Positions 42,327 to 51,420 of a DNA stretch of 64,000 nucleotides are shown here, piece by piece. Position 1 is the first letter of the stretch. Each line of letters begins with the position of its first letter. The position numbers were made by a program, and so were the translations under genes. The notes beneath the pieces were generated by a model. That model did not search any database and was not told the DNA's origin. It saw only the letters and a list, made by a program, of their open reading frames with translations. This DNA comes from Hymenobacter ginkgonis (lineage in GTDB: Bacteria > Bacteroidota > Bacteroidia > Cytophagales > Hymenobacteraceae). Location of the stretch: contig NZ_WQKZ01000001.1 in assembly GCF_009755225.1 (NCBI RefSeq), forward strand, positions 310,001-374,000. Reading direction: 5' to 3'.

Positions 42327-43934
42327 TTATCGTTGGTTGCGGATAATAAAGTTGTTGAAAACAGCCGTAGTGTCCTCGGCGCCCTGGGCTACGAGGGCCA
42401 CGCGCACGCCCTGGTCCCAGGGGGGTAGGTAGGTGCCGTTGAGGGTGAAGCTCTCGGTGGGTAGCGGCTGCCAGGTGGCGCCGTCGGTGCTGTAGGCGAA
42501 GCGGTAGCGCTGGCCGCCCCACACCTCAAGGCGCAGCGTGAGGGTAGCGCAGGGCTCGATAAATACGTGCTGGAGGCACTGCTGCTTGCCACTCTTAACG
42601 TGCCAGATTTGCAGTTGGCCGTTGCCAGCCATCAGGGCCAGGGCATTGTAGGGGTCGCCCACCGCGGCCAGACCAGCAAAAGTATCGGCGGGTAGGGCGG
42701 CAAAGTCCAGCGTAGTAGCCGCTTTGTAGGTAGCTACATGGGTGCGCCGGGCCACTAGCGCGCCCAGGCGGCTGGGCTTGGCAGTTAGGTGCAACTGGCC
42801 CTCGTGCACGCGGCTGGTGGGCTGCTGGCCAAGGGGCCACTGCCAGGCTGGGCCCAGCTCGTTGCCTTCAAACTCTTCGGCAATGTGCAGGCGGGCTAGG
42901 TCGGTGAGGGGCGCGGCCTGGGGGCTGCGGTTTACAAACTCGGGCCATTCTTGGGCGTTCCAGGTAAACTCGCTGAGCAACCCCTGGCGGCCCACAAACT
43001 CGTGGCTTTGTGCGAAATAGGCGTGGTGCAGCAAGAACCAGCGGCCGTCTAGCTCCGTCACGGTGCCGTGGCCAGGGCACTTCCAGGTATCATTGCCGAT
43101 GAGGATGGGGTTCTGCTCGTACTTCTCCCAGGGGCCCAGCAAAGCGCGCGAGCGGGCTACTCCGGTGGCGTAGTTGCAGCCCTTGCCGCAGCAGCTGTTG
43201 CCAGCATAAAACATGTAGAACCAGTCGTTGTGCCGCACCAGGGCCGAGCCTTCTACCAAGGGGCCTTCCCAGCGTACATCGTTGCCAAACAGCTCGGTAG
43301 CTTCGCCAACGAGGGCGGTTCGCTCGTCGTTGAGGCGCTGCGCCCAGATGGGCGTATCCTGGTGGCAGGAGTTGCCGTCTTCCTTCCAAATGAGGTAGAG
43401 GTCGCCGTGCTCGTCGGGCATCGCGAAGCCGTCGATAGAACCGGCCTCCTGGCCTACTAGCGGGCCGTGGTCGTGGTAGGGGCCGGCGGGGTGGTCGGCG
43501 CTGGCCACGGCCACGCACAGCATGCCGCCTTTTTTGCGGGCCGTGTAGTACACGTAGAAGCGGCCGTTTTCTTGGTAAAACTCGGGCGCCCAGAAGTTGG
43601 AGCTGGCCCAGGCAGGGTGCTTGTCCGGGAATACATGGCTCACCAGCTCCCAGTCCAGCAGGTTTTTAGAGGAAAAAATGGGGTACACGGCGCCCCACTC
43701 GGCGGTGGTGGCGCTGGCCCAGTAAGTGTCACCTACTTTCATGATGGTGGGGTCGGGAAAATCGCCCGGAAGCACCACGTGGTCGTAGGAAGTTTGGGTG
43801 GGATGGGGGGCGATGGCCGGCGAGTAGCCAGCAGGAGCGGCTGAAGCAGCCGCTAATTCTAGTTCGAAGGACACGAGAGAGAAGAACAAAAGGAATAAAA
43901 AAAGCCGCCTTGGCAGAAGGCCGCTTTTTGACAA
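42327..43934 (-). CDS. GH43 family glycoside hydrolase
   Basis: A 535-residue secreted enzyme likely acting on arabinose- or xylose-containing glycans. After a signal peptide (basic RR, then a Leu/Phe core) comes the five-bladed GH43 propeller: catalytic base Asp in GDFPDPTIMKVG, the pKa-modulating Asp in SIDGFAMPD, and the acid Glu in WEGPLVEGSA. From about residue 350 a C-terminal beta-sandwich (HIAEEFEGNELGPAWQWPLG, LRLEVWGGQRYRFAYSTDG) probably contributes to the active site or binds carbohydrate. It stands alone, apart from the other carbohydrate locus. Confidence 0.92.
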   Translation of the reverse strand: MSKSGLLPRRLFLFLLFFSLVSFELELAAASAAPAGYSPAIAPHPTQTSYDHVVLPGDFPDPTIMKVGDTYWASATTAEWGAVYPIFSSKNLLDWELVSHVFPDKHPAWASSNFWAPEFYQENGRFYVYYTARKKGGMLCVAVASADHPAGPYHDHGPLVGQEAGSIDGFAMPDEHGDLYLIWKEDGNSCHQDTPIWAQRLNDERTALVGEATELFGNDVRWEGPLVEGSALVRHNDWFYMFYAGNSCCGKGCNYATGVARSRALLGPWEKYEQNPILIGNDTWKCPGHGTVTELDGRWFLLHHAYFAQSHEFVGRQGLLSEFTWNAQEWPEFVNRSPQAAPLTDLARLHIAEEFEGNELGPAWQWPLGQQPTSRVHEGQLHLTAKPSRLGALVARRTHVATYKAATTLDFAALPADTFAGLAAVGDPYNALALMAGNGQLQIWHVKSGKQQCLQHVFIEPCATLTLRLEVWGGQRYRFAYSTDGATWQPLPTESFTLNGTYLPPWDQGVRVALVAQGAEDTTAVFNNFIIRNQR

Positions 43935-44234
43935 TATGAAGGTACTACTTCGAAATAAATAATGCAGAGAAAATGTAATTCCTTGCGTAAGCTGGGCGGC
44001 AGAAATAAGCGCTCAAGCGAGCTGGTAGTGCGGAAATTTGGCGGCTCTACTAGTATGTAAAAACGGATATAAACTGCTTCTGGTGCTCCTGGGGCGCTAT
44101 TACACCGAGCTAAGCATAATTCAGGCCAATTTGAGCCAGGACAGGTAGCTGGAACGCGGTAATTGAATTATGCAAAGAAAAACTTTATTCAAAAAAATCG
44201 CAAATTTTTGACTTGCGCTGCGCAAAATGCGCGG

Positions 44235-45014
44235 CTATGCAGCTAATAAATCGGATTGGTCCTTCAGCCCTACCCCCGATAGCTGCCGCCGCAGCGCCTC
44301 CTGCACCAAGTAAAAAAGCTTGGTCGCCGCCGCGGGGTAGGGTAGGCCCTCGGGCCGGATGTTGGACACGCAGTTGCGCGCCTCGTCGGTGAGGCCCGGC
44401 CGCGGTCCGTAGGTGAAATACGCGCCCAAGCTGTGCGGCGCGCTAAGCCCCGGCCGCTCGCCAATCAGTACCAGCGTGAGCCGCGCGCCCAGCAGCTGGC
44501 CAATTTCGTCGCCAATGGCCACGCGGGCCTGCTCGGCCAGCATGATGGGCCCCAGCTGAAAGCCCGCCTGCCGCAGCAGCGGCACCAGCAGGCCCAGCAG
44601 CGGCCCGGCGTGGTCGTTAATGGCCGTGGCCGATAAGCCATCGGCCAGGATGATGGCCACGTCGCAGCTGCCCCTGGCTTGCTCGCGCAGCTGCGCCCTG
44701 GATTCCTCGCTTAGTTGCCGGCCCCAATCGGGGCGCTGCAAGTACTCCTGGCGGTTTTGGGCCCGGCTGCGCACTTGCAGGGTGGGCAGCTGCAAGGAGG
44801 GTATGGTAGCTAGCAACTCGCTGGTATTCAGTTGCGAATATACGGCGTCGCGGGCGTGCGCGTGCGCCAACTTGAAAGCCAGCGCCGCGCCCAGCGGCAC
44901 GCTGGTGCCGCTGCGGCCTAGCGCAATGCGCGCCGCCGTGAAGGCTTGCAGCCCGGCCCAGGGGTCGGGCGCCGGGGTGGGGGTAGGGCTGGGCTGAGCA
45001 GGAAGGTCGGGCAT
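44235..45014 (-). CDS. eutC: Ethanolamine ammonia-lyase small subunit
   Basis: A 259-residue subunit of the coenzyme B12-dependent lyase that turns ethanolamine into acetaldehyde and ammonia. After a Pro-rich 20-residue N-terminus come the conserved FTAARIALGRSGTSVPLG, LAFKLAHAHARDAV, IILADGLSATAINDHAGPLL and VLIGERPGLSAPHSLGAYFT. The last residues include YLVQEAL. It lies 23 bases after eutB on the same strand. Only a weak hairpin follows it, and the 300-base gap to the GH43 gene is otherwise AT-rich without a gene. Confidence 0.95.
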   Translation of the reverse strand: MPDLPAQPSPTPTPAPDPWAGLQAFTAARIALGRSGTSVPLGAALAFKLAHAHARDAVYSQLNTSELLATIPSLQLPTLQVRSRAQNRQEYLQRPDWGRQLSEESRAQLREQARGSCDVAIILADGLSATAINDHAGPLLGLLVPLLRQAGFQLGPIMLAEQARVAIGDEIGQLLGARLTLVLIGERPGLSAPHSLGAYFTYGPRPGLTDEARNCVSNIRPEGLPYPAAATKLFYLVQEALRRQLSGVGLKDQSDLLAA

Positions 45015-45037
45015 GAGCGGGCACGCAAAAAGGGCGT

Positions 45038-46426
45038 TTAGTGCAAGGCTGGCGGCAGCTTTTCGAGCAGTTGCAGCGTAGCGGAGGCGGGCAGCAAGTG
45101 CCCCTGGCCGTCGAAAATACCCTGTTGGTTTAGCCAGGCCTCAAACTCGGGGGCGGTGCGCAGGCCCAACACGCGGCGCAGGTACAGCGCATCGTGGAAG
45201 GAAGTAGACTGGTAGCCAAGCATGATGTCGTCGGCGCCGGGCACGCCCATAATGTAAGTGCAGCCCGCTACGCCAAGCAGCGTCAGCAGGGTATCCATGT
45301 CGTCTTGGTCGGCCTCGGCGTGGTTGGTGTAGCATACGTCCATGCCCATGGGCAAGCCCAGCAGCTTGCCGCAAAAGTGGTCTTCGAGCGCCGCCCGAAT
45401 GATTTGCTTGCCGTCGTACAGGTACTCGGGCCCAATAAAACCAACCACCGAATTGACCAGCAGCGGCCGGAAGCGCCGGGCCACGGCGTAGGCGCGCGCC
45501 TCGCAGGTTTGCTGGTCGAGGCCGTGGTGGGCATTGGCCGAGAGGGCGCTGCCCTGGCCGGTTTCGAAGTACATCACGTTGTCGCCCAGCGTGCCGCGGT
45601 TTAGCGCCAGCGTGGCTTCCCAAGCTTCCTGCAACAAGCTGAGGCTGATGCCAAAACTGGTGTTGGTAGCTTCGGTGCCGCCGATGGACTGAAACGTTAA
45701 ATCAACGGGCGCTTGCTGCGCAATGAGTTGCAGCGTGGTTGTGACGTGGCACAGCACGCACGATTGCGTAGGGATGGCGTATTGCTCGCGCACGGCATCG
45801 AGCATGTGCAGCAGTTGGCTGACGGCCTGCGGGTTATCCGTGGCCGGGTTGATGCCGATAACCGCATCGCCGCTGCCATAAAGCAGGCCATCGACGAGGC
45901 TGGCCGCAATGCCACGCAGGTCGTCGGTGGGGTGGTTGGGTTGGAGACGGGTAGCAAGGTGCCCGCGCAGCCCGAGGGTATTGCGAAAGCGCGTGATGAT
46001 TTCGCAGCGCCGCGCCACCGCAATCAGCTCTTGGTTGCGCAGGAGCTTGCTCACGGCGGCCACCATTTCGGGCGTGAGGCCGGGCGCCAGCGCGTGCAGC
46101 GTCGGCCCGTCGGCCGCGTCCGAAACCAGCCAATCGCGCAGCTGCCCCACCGTGAAATGGCCGATGCTGGCAAACGCCGCCGCGTCGTGCGTGTCCAGAA
46201 TTAGGCGCGTCACCTCGTCTTGTTCGTAGGGCACTAGCGCCTCGCGCAAGAAGTTGCGCAGCGGCACGTCGGCCAGCGCCAGCTGGGCGGCCACGCGCTC
46301 CTCGTAAGTAGCCGCGGCCACGCCGGCCAGCACGTCGCCCGAGCGTAGGGGCGAGGCCCGCGCCAGCAGCGTTTTCAGGTCCTCGAACACGTAGGCTCGT
46401 TGGCGAATGACGTGGCGGTAAGGCAT
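45038..46426 (-). CDS. eutB: Ethanolamine ammonia-lyase large subunit
   Basis: A 462-residue catalytic subunit. It starts MPYRHVIRQRAYVFEDLKTL and has the family's FRNTLGLRGHLATRLQPNHP, LYGSGDAVIGINPATDNP, ETGQGSALSANAHHG and NSVVGFIGPEYLYDGKQI. The TIM-barrel ligands for ethanolamine and B12 are in these blocks. It needs adenosylcobalamin and forms a complex with EutC. No microcompartment shell, reactivase or aldehyde dehydrogenase gene is near. I looked for a cobalamin riboswitch in the 470-base upstream gap and found none. Confidence 0.96.
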   Translation of the reverse strand: MPYRHVIRQRAYVFEDLKTLLARASPLRSGDVLAGVAAATYEERVAAQLALADVPLRNFLREALVPYEQDEVTRLILDTHDAAAFASIGHFTVGQLRDWLVSDAADGPTLHALAPGLTPEMVAAVSKLLRNQELIAVARRCEIITRFRNTLGLRGHLATRLQPNHPTDDLRGIAASLVDGLLYGSGDAVIGINPATDNPQAVSQLLHMLDAVREQYAIPTQSCVLCHVTTTLQLIAQQAPVDLTFQSIGGTEATNTSFGISLSLLQEAWEATLALNRGTLGDNVMYFETGQGSALSANAHHGLDQQTCEARAYAVARRFRPLLVNSVVGFIGPEYLYDGKQIIRAALEDHFCGKLLGLPMGMDVCYTNHAEADQDDMDTLLTLLGVAGCTYIMGVPGADDIMLGYQSTSFHDALYLRRVLGLRTAPEFEAWLNQQGIFDGQGHLLPASATLQLLEKLPPALH

Positions 46427-46896
46427 GGGGGTAGGGCTAGCCGCTGGAGGCGGGGCAAGGTGTTGAATCGATAGCTTAAGGTAGGTGCCAGCCGCCGCAT
46501 AGTAGCCAAGGGTCGGCGTGGGGGGTAGGCTAGCACGGTTCCGGAGTCACGGGGCCGTAGCGCAGATGCTTAGGCCGTTGGTTAGCACGCCTGGTACTCG
46601 CAGGCTGAAAGTAGGCGCTACTTGCCTATGCTATACACAGCCTCCGAAACTGCTTTAGGCTGCCGCCACTAAGCTAGCCACAGGTGGGCCTAGTAAATTG
46701 GCACATGGGCTACTAGTAAGCAAAATTACCATAGGTAGAAACCTAAATTATTTTTTAAAATTTATATAAAAAATACAATTAAATAACTTGTTAAACCTTA
46801 TTTGCGGCTATGTTCATTAATAAATCACAAAAAATGTTGATGGCCCGCTAACTTTACCTGGCGAAGCGATGCTTATTCTTTCACTCCTATTATTTT

Positions 46897-49548
46897 ATGA
46901 AAAACACTTACCTTAAAACGGGCGTTGCACTCGGGCAATGTACCAGCCTGCTCATGCTATGGCTTAGCCTACTGCTGCCGGCAGCGGTTCAAGCTCAGAC
47001 GCTTATGGTGGAAGCCGCGCCCGGCAACACGCTGCCCCTGCAGGACTTTGGCAAAATACCCGTTAACCGAGCTTCGGCCCAGCAGTCTTTCCGGCTGAGT
47101 GGCGCTGATTTAATTGGCAACGCCACCGTGACGGCGCCCGATGGCTTCGAGCTGCGGGTGGGCACCAACGCTTTTGTAGCGGGCAGCCTCGTGCTGACGC
47201 CGACCTCAGGCACGCTCAGCGCCACTACCATCGACGTGCGATTTGCGCCGGTACCTTCCAGTACTTATCCGGCGGGCACGGGCGACTACGCAAGCACTAT
47301 TGCCCTCTCGACGCCGGGCCAGGCCGGTTCCACGGCGGTGGCGGTAAGCGGCACGGCGCCCGCCGGCCCCTACGTATTTGTGGACCCCGCCAACTTGGCG
47401 TTTGGGCAGATTTCGGGCAGTGGCTCGGGCCAGGTAAAAACTTTTGTGGTAGGGGGCAATAACCTCGGTACTACAGCTCTTACCCTCACGGCTGCCCTCA
47501 CGGGTACTACCACGTCGGGAGCTATTCAGGTACGCAATCCGGCCGTGGTGGGCAGCTTATTCAGCCCTACCCTCACCCTTGCGCCTGTGAATGGGCAGGT
47601 GCCTGCCACCACCATTGAGGTGCGCATTGTGGGGCCTATTGCGGGCCAGAGCAACTTTACGGGCTCCATCATGGCCACGAGCGGCTCGGCGGTAGGAGCG
47701 CCCACCAATGTAGTGAGCGTAACGGCCAACAATCCGTTTTCGGGCGCCAATACGTCATCAACTTTCACGGTGAGTACGCCGAGCGGGAATCCCTTGCAAC
47801 CCTTTAGCACGGTGCCGGAGAAGGCTTCGGCCAGCCAAACGGTGATAGTGAGTGGGAGCTTCCTAGTGAATGGGGTAGTAGTGCGAGCCCCCGCCAATTT
47901 TCAGGTGTCGCTGGATGCCACCTTCTCGGGGCAGGGCAGCGGCACGGCGGGCACTGTTACAGCCAACTCGCTGACCATCACGCCGGCGGCTGATGGTACC
48001 ATCAACAACCAGGTGGTGTACATTCGCTACGTGCCGGCAGTGGCGGGCACGGAAAGCGGCACGGGCGTCCGCTTCGACAGCTCGCCGGCTACTCCGAGCG
48101 CTTCTATTGTGCGGGCGAACAGCATCGGTACCATCGAATCGCGCACGATTTACACCCCCGAAGGGCCGCTTGTGATTGGCACCAACGTGCGCACGGCTCC
48201 CCAACTCATTCGCCTGCACGCCGAGCTGGTGCGCAACCCGGCCCGCATTTCCGTCTCGGGCGAATCGACGGGGGCGCTGGGCAACCCGGATGGCTACGCG
48301 CAGTTCCGCATATCGCTGGATGGCGTTACGTATACCGACCCCACCAACTCGACGACTAACTACATTCAGCTTACGCCGGACCCAACGACTAATATCATCG
48401 ACCAAGATATCTACGTCATCTACGCGCCCAACCGCGTGGGTGCGGCCCAGGCCGTGTTGCAATACCTGACGCCCGACGTGACGGCCGCGCCGGCCAACAC
48501 GCTGTCGCCCGTAGTAAATACCTCTTCCAACCCGGCGGCCAACAAGCTGCAGGGCACGGCCATTGATGTAGAGCCCACCCGCGACACGCCCTTCTCGGCC
48601 TCGCGCACGGTAGGGGCGGCCTCAGCAGCTATCGCCTTCAACCCCGACCCGCTGCTAACGGGCTACGGCGAATTTCACATCGTGCTGATTAGTACCAGCC
48701 CCAGCCTAACTATTCCGGATGTGCTGCCCAAAGATGGCACGGACTATAATGCCAGCAACGGCGCGTTTCAGGGCGCGGGGCAAAGCACCTTGCAGGATAG
48801 CAACGGCAATACGTACTACGTGGTCTTTTCGGGTGGCGCGCCTACCGCCACCATAACAGGCCTCAACCCTAATGTGACCTACTACGCCTACGTATTCGAT
48901 TATAACAGCACCAACATCGGCGATGGTACCTTCATCAGCAACGCCGAGAACTACAAAGGCCCGGCGCAGACGACGGTATTTGGCGCAGCTTTGCCCGGCA
49001 ACCCGCTACCCGTTAGCCTGAGCTTATTCACGGCGCAGCCCGAAGGGCCGCAAGCAGTGCGCCTGAACTGGCACACGGCTTCGGAGCTCAACAATGCGGG
49101 CTTCACCGTGGAGCGTAGCGTGGCTGGGCAAACCTTTGTAGCGGTTGGCCAGGTGAGTGGTGCGGGCAGCAGCAACACCCTGCACACCTACTCGTTCCTG
49201 GATGCCAGCCTGCCGGCTAAGGCCACGCAGCTTTACTACCGCCTGCGCCAGACCGACCTGAATGGCGCCACTACCTACTCACCTGTGCGGACTGTGTCGC
49301 TGGTGAATACAGTCGTAGCAGCTCAGCTGCTTGCTTACCCCAACCCGGCGCGCGAAACTGTATTCGTGCGGTTGGTTGGCACAGCCGACGCGGCGCCCTT
49401 GCAGGTATTTGATGCCACGGGCCGCATGGTGCATACGCAGGCTATTGCGCCCGATGGTGGCGAAACCACGCTGTCGCTGGCCGACCTGCCTCTTGGCTTC
49501 TATCTGCTCCGCTGCGGCACCCTTAGCCAGCGGCTAGTGGTAAAGTAA
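46897..49548 (+). CDS. Large secreted protein with type A T9SS sorting domain
   Basis: An 883-residue secreted protein. Signal peptide ends AAVQAQ. At least three or four Ig-like or beta-sandwich repeats follow, each about 100-130 residues (for example TVTAPDGFELRVGTNAF, VVRAPANFQVSLDATF, ARISVSGESTGALGN). The C-terminal 80 residues are a type A sorting domain, LAYPNPARETVFVR to LPLGFYLLRCG and LVVK, which sends the protein through the type IX secretion system. No catalytic motif is seen, so it is probably structural or adhesive. It is convergent with the permease gene across a giant terminator hairpin. Confidence 0.9.
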   Translation: MKNTYLKTGVALGQCTSLLMLWLSLLLPAAVQAQTLMVEAAPGNTLPLQDFGKIPVNRASAQQSFRLSGADLIGNATVTAPDGFELRVGTNAFVAGSLVLTPTSGTLSATTIDVRFAPVPSSTYPAGTGDYASTIALSTPGQAGSTAVAVSGTAPAGPYVFVDPANLAFGQISGSGSGQVKTFVVGGNNLGTTALTLTAALTGTTTSGAIQVRNPAVVGSLFSPTLTLAPVNGQVPATTIEVRIVGPIAGQSNFTGSIMATSGSAVGAPTNVVSVTANNPFSGANTSSTFTVSTPSGNPLQPFSTVPEKASASQTVIVSGSFLVNGVVVRAPANFQVSLDATFSGQGSGTAGTVTANSLTITPAADGTINNQVVYIRYVPAVAGTESGTGVRFDSSPATPSASIVRANSIGTIESRTIYTPEGPLVIGTNVRTAPQLIRLHAELVRNPARISVSGESTGALGNPDGYAQFRISLDGVTYTDPTNSTTNYIQLTPDPTTNIIDQDIYVIYAPNRVGAAQAVLQYLTPDVTAAPANTLSPVVNTSSNPAANKLQGTAIDVEPTRDTPFSASRTVGAASAAIAFNPDPLLTGYGEFHIVLISTSPSLTIPDVLPKDGTDYNASNGAFQGAGQSTLQDSNGNTYYVVFSGGAPTATITGLNPNVTYYAYVFDYNSTNIGDGTFISNAENYKGPAQTTVFGAALPGNPLPVSLSLFTAQPEGPQAVRLNWHTASELNNAGFTVERSVAGQTFVAVGQVSGAGSSNTLHTYSFLDASLPAKATQLYYRLRQTDLNGATTYSPVRTVSLVNTVVAAQLLAYPNPARETVFVRLVGTADAAPLQVFDATGRMVHTQAIAPDGGETTLSLADLPLGFYLLRCGTLSQRLVVK

Positions 49549-49553
49549 GGGCA

Positions 49554-49626
49554 AGCAGGTTGCGAAGAAACAAAAAAGAGGGTTCGCCACTGGCGAACCC
49601 TCTTTTTTGTTTCTTCGCAACCTGCT
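49554..49626. terminator. 36-base-arm bidirectional terminator
   Basis: Perfect palindrome: arms 49554-49589 and 49591-49626 around one central base. It carries CAAAAAAGAGGGTTCGCCA next to the loop. The right arm runs into the permease stop codon (49625-49627). It separates the T9SS cargo gene from the permease gene, which face each other. Confidence 0.92.
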
Positions 49627-50941
49627 AAGCTGCCTGGCCTTGGGTCGGAGCTTTAGGCTTGAGTAGCGTATATAAAACCAGTAGCCCCAGCAAACCTGCG
49701 AAGAAGACAATACTCAGCCCCAGGTTGTAATAAACTATCGTGCCCAGGCACACCAGTGCCAGCCCCAGCGCCACCAGCGGCACGTAAGGATAGCCCGGCA
49801 CCGCAAACGGCCGCACCAGCTCGGGCTCGCGGCGGCGCAGTACAAACAGGCTGAGCAGGCTCATGAGGTACATCACCACCGCCCCCAGCACCGACAGAAT
49901 AATGACCTGGTCGGTAGTGCCGGTGCACAGCGCCAGGCAGCCCACCGCACCGCCCGCCACCAGCGCCCAGTGCGGCGTTTGGCGGCCGTTGAGCCGGGCC
50001 AGAAAACCGGGCAGAAAGCCACCCCGGGCCAGCGCAAAAATCTGCCGCGAGTAGCCAATGATGGTGCCGTGAAACGACGCCACAAGCCCAAACAAGCCAA
50101 TGCTGGCAAAAAACTTGGTCCAGGGGCTATGCTGGCCCAGCACCAGGCTCAAGGCCTCGGGCAGGGGGTAGTCGAGGTGGCTGAGGCGGCGCCAGTCGGT
50201 GGCGCCCCCCGTGAGCACCATCACGCCCAGCGCCAGCAGCACCAGCGTAAGCAGGCCGTAGCCGTAGCCCCGCGGAATGGTGCGGCGCGGGTTTTCGACC
50301 TCCTCGGCCACCATCGCTACCCCCTCAATAGCCAGGTAAAACCAGATGGCGAACGGCAGCGCCGCCAGCACGCCCGCAGCGCGCACCGGCACCGGGTGGG
50401 CCAGAAATTTGGCCACCTCAAAATGCGGTGCCAGCAAGCCCATAAATAGTAGTAGTTCGGCCACGGCCAGCAGCGTTACCACCAAGGAAAAAGTGGCTGA
50501 CTCCTTAATGCCCAATAGGTTGATGAACGTAAAAACCACGTAGCAGCCCAGCGCCGTGGGCAGCACTGGCACCGCTGGCCACAAGAAATGCCCGTAGCTG
50601 CCTAGCGCAAACGCAATGGCCGGCGGCGCAAACAGAAACTCGACCAACGTGGCGTAGCCGGCCACCAGCCCCCCCACCGGCCCTAGCGCCCGTAGCGAAT
50701 ACGCAAACGGCCCCCCCGCCTGCGGAATAGCCGTGGTAAGCTCGGTGAAGCTGAAAATGAACGTCACGTAGAGCACCGTCACTACCAGCGTAGCCACCAG
50801 AAACCCTACCGGCCCGGCCGCTGCCCAGCCGTAATTCCAACCAAAATACTCGCCCGAAATAACCAGCCCCACCGCAATGGCCCACAGGTGCAGCGGCGAA
50901 AGCGCCTGCTTGAGGCCAGGAGAAGTAGCGGGCTTGGCCAT
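49625..50941 (-). CDS. APC-family permease, probable ethanolamine permease
   Basis: A 438-residue inner-membrane transporter with about 12 hydrophobic segments. The first segment reads VGLVISGEYFGWNYGWAAAG, a hallmark I associate with ethanolamine permeases. Further APC features are FTELTTAIPQAGGPFAYSLR and IEGVAMVAEEVENPRRTIPR. Assignment to ethanolamine is from this signature plus the eutBC genes about 3 kb away on the same strand; a generic amino acid is possible. The T9SS cargo gene lies between them on the other strand, so they are not one operon. Confidence 0.82.
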   Translation of the reverse strand: MAKPATSPGLKQALSPLHLWAIAVGLVISGEYFGWNYGWAAAGPVGFLVATLVVTVLYVTFIFSFTELTTAIPQAGGPFAYSLRALGPVGGLVAGYATLVEFLFAPPAIAFALGSYGHFLWPAVPVLPTALGCYVVFTFINLLGIKESATFSLVVTLLAVAELLLFMGLLAPHFEVAKFLAHPVPVRAAGVLAALPFAIWFYLAIEGVAMVAEEVENPRRTIPRGYGYGLLTLVLLALGVMVLTGGATDWRRLSHLDYPLPEALSLVLGQHSPWTKFFASIGLFGLVASFHGTIIGYSRQIFALARGGFLPGFLARLNGRQTPHWALVAGGAVGCLALCTGTTDQVIILSVLGAVVMYLMSLLSLFVLRRREPELVRPFAVPGYPYVPLVALGLALVCLGTIVYYNLGLSIVFFAGLLGLLVLYTLLKPKAPTQGQAA

Positions 50942-51053
50942 TGGGCAGGGGGCTAAGGAGTTAACGCCCCAAGATAGGTAAGCTGGCTAGTAGCGCAGAC
51001 GCTGTGCAGCTAGATGGGTAGCGGGCTGCCCGCCTGGTTGCCCGCCCCCCATA

Positions 51054-51395
51054 CTAGGCCGCCAGAAACTTTGCTACCTGCGCGGCCAGCGAAGGCGGCA
51101 GCTCCAGCGAGGGGGTAAGGGTCAGCGTGTAAACTGCGGCTGGGTCTTCGGCGGGCTGGAATGTGCCTGTCTCAGCCGAAAAGGCCAGCGTGCCCTGCCG
51201 GAACTGCCGCTCCTCCTGCGGCGGAGCTGAGTGCATATGCACAAAATCGAGCGCAGTAAGTGTTTCGTTTGTAGCCTCGTAGCGCAGCCAGCGGTACAGC
51301 TCGCCTTTGGGGGCGGTGGCGGGCAGGTCGAGCCGCTGAATTTCCAGAATGGTCAGGGCCGAGCTTTGTAATAAAAAGAGAACGCGAAAATTCAT
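51054..51395 (-). CDS. Small hypothetical protein of the molybdoenzyme operon
   Basis: A 113-residue protein starting MNFRVLFLLQ. Residues alternate as beta-strands (LTILEIQRLDLPATAPKGEL, FRQGTLAFSAETGTFQPA) and end with a helix. No family recognised. It begins 25 bases after the flavin reductase gene on the same strand, so it is likely the last gene of the three-gene unit. The longer frame to 51491 overlaps the reductase and has no domain logic. Confidence 0.6.
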   Translation of the reverse strand: MNFRVLFLLQSSALTILEIQRLDLPATAPKGELYRWLRYEATNETLTALDFVHMHSAPPQEERQFRQGTLAFSAETGTFQPAEDPAAVYTLTLTPSLELPPSLAAQVAKFLAA

Positions 51396-51420
51396 GGGGC
51401 TATATACAGCAAGAAACCCG

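Noticed and set aside
44160..44234. Terminator after eutC
   Set aside because: Only a short TTGCG/CGCAA stem with a distant T run is present, too weak to call.
46427..46896. Cobalamin riboswitch or other RNA upstream of eutB
   Set aside because: I looked for the B12 box and nearby stems on the minus strand and found none. One TAnnTTTG-like box (46721-46728) lacks a matching -33 element and is too far upstream.
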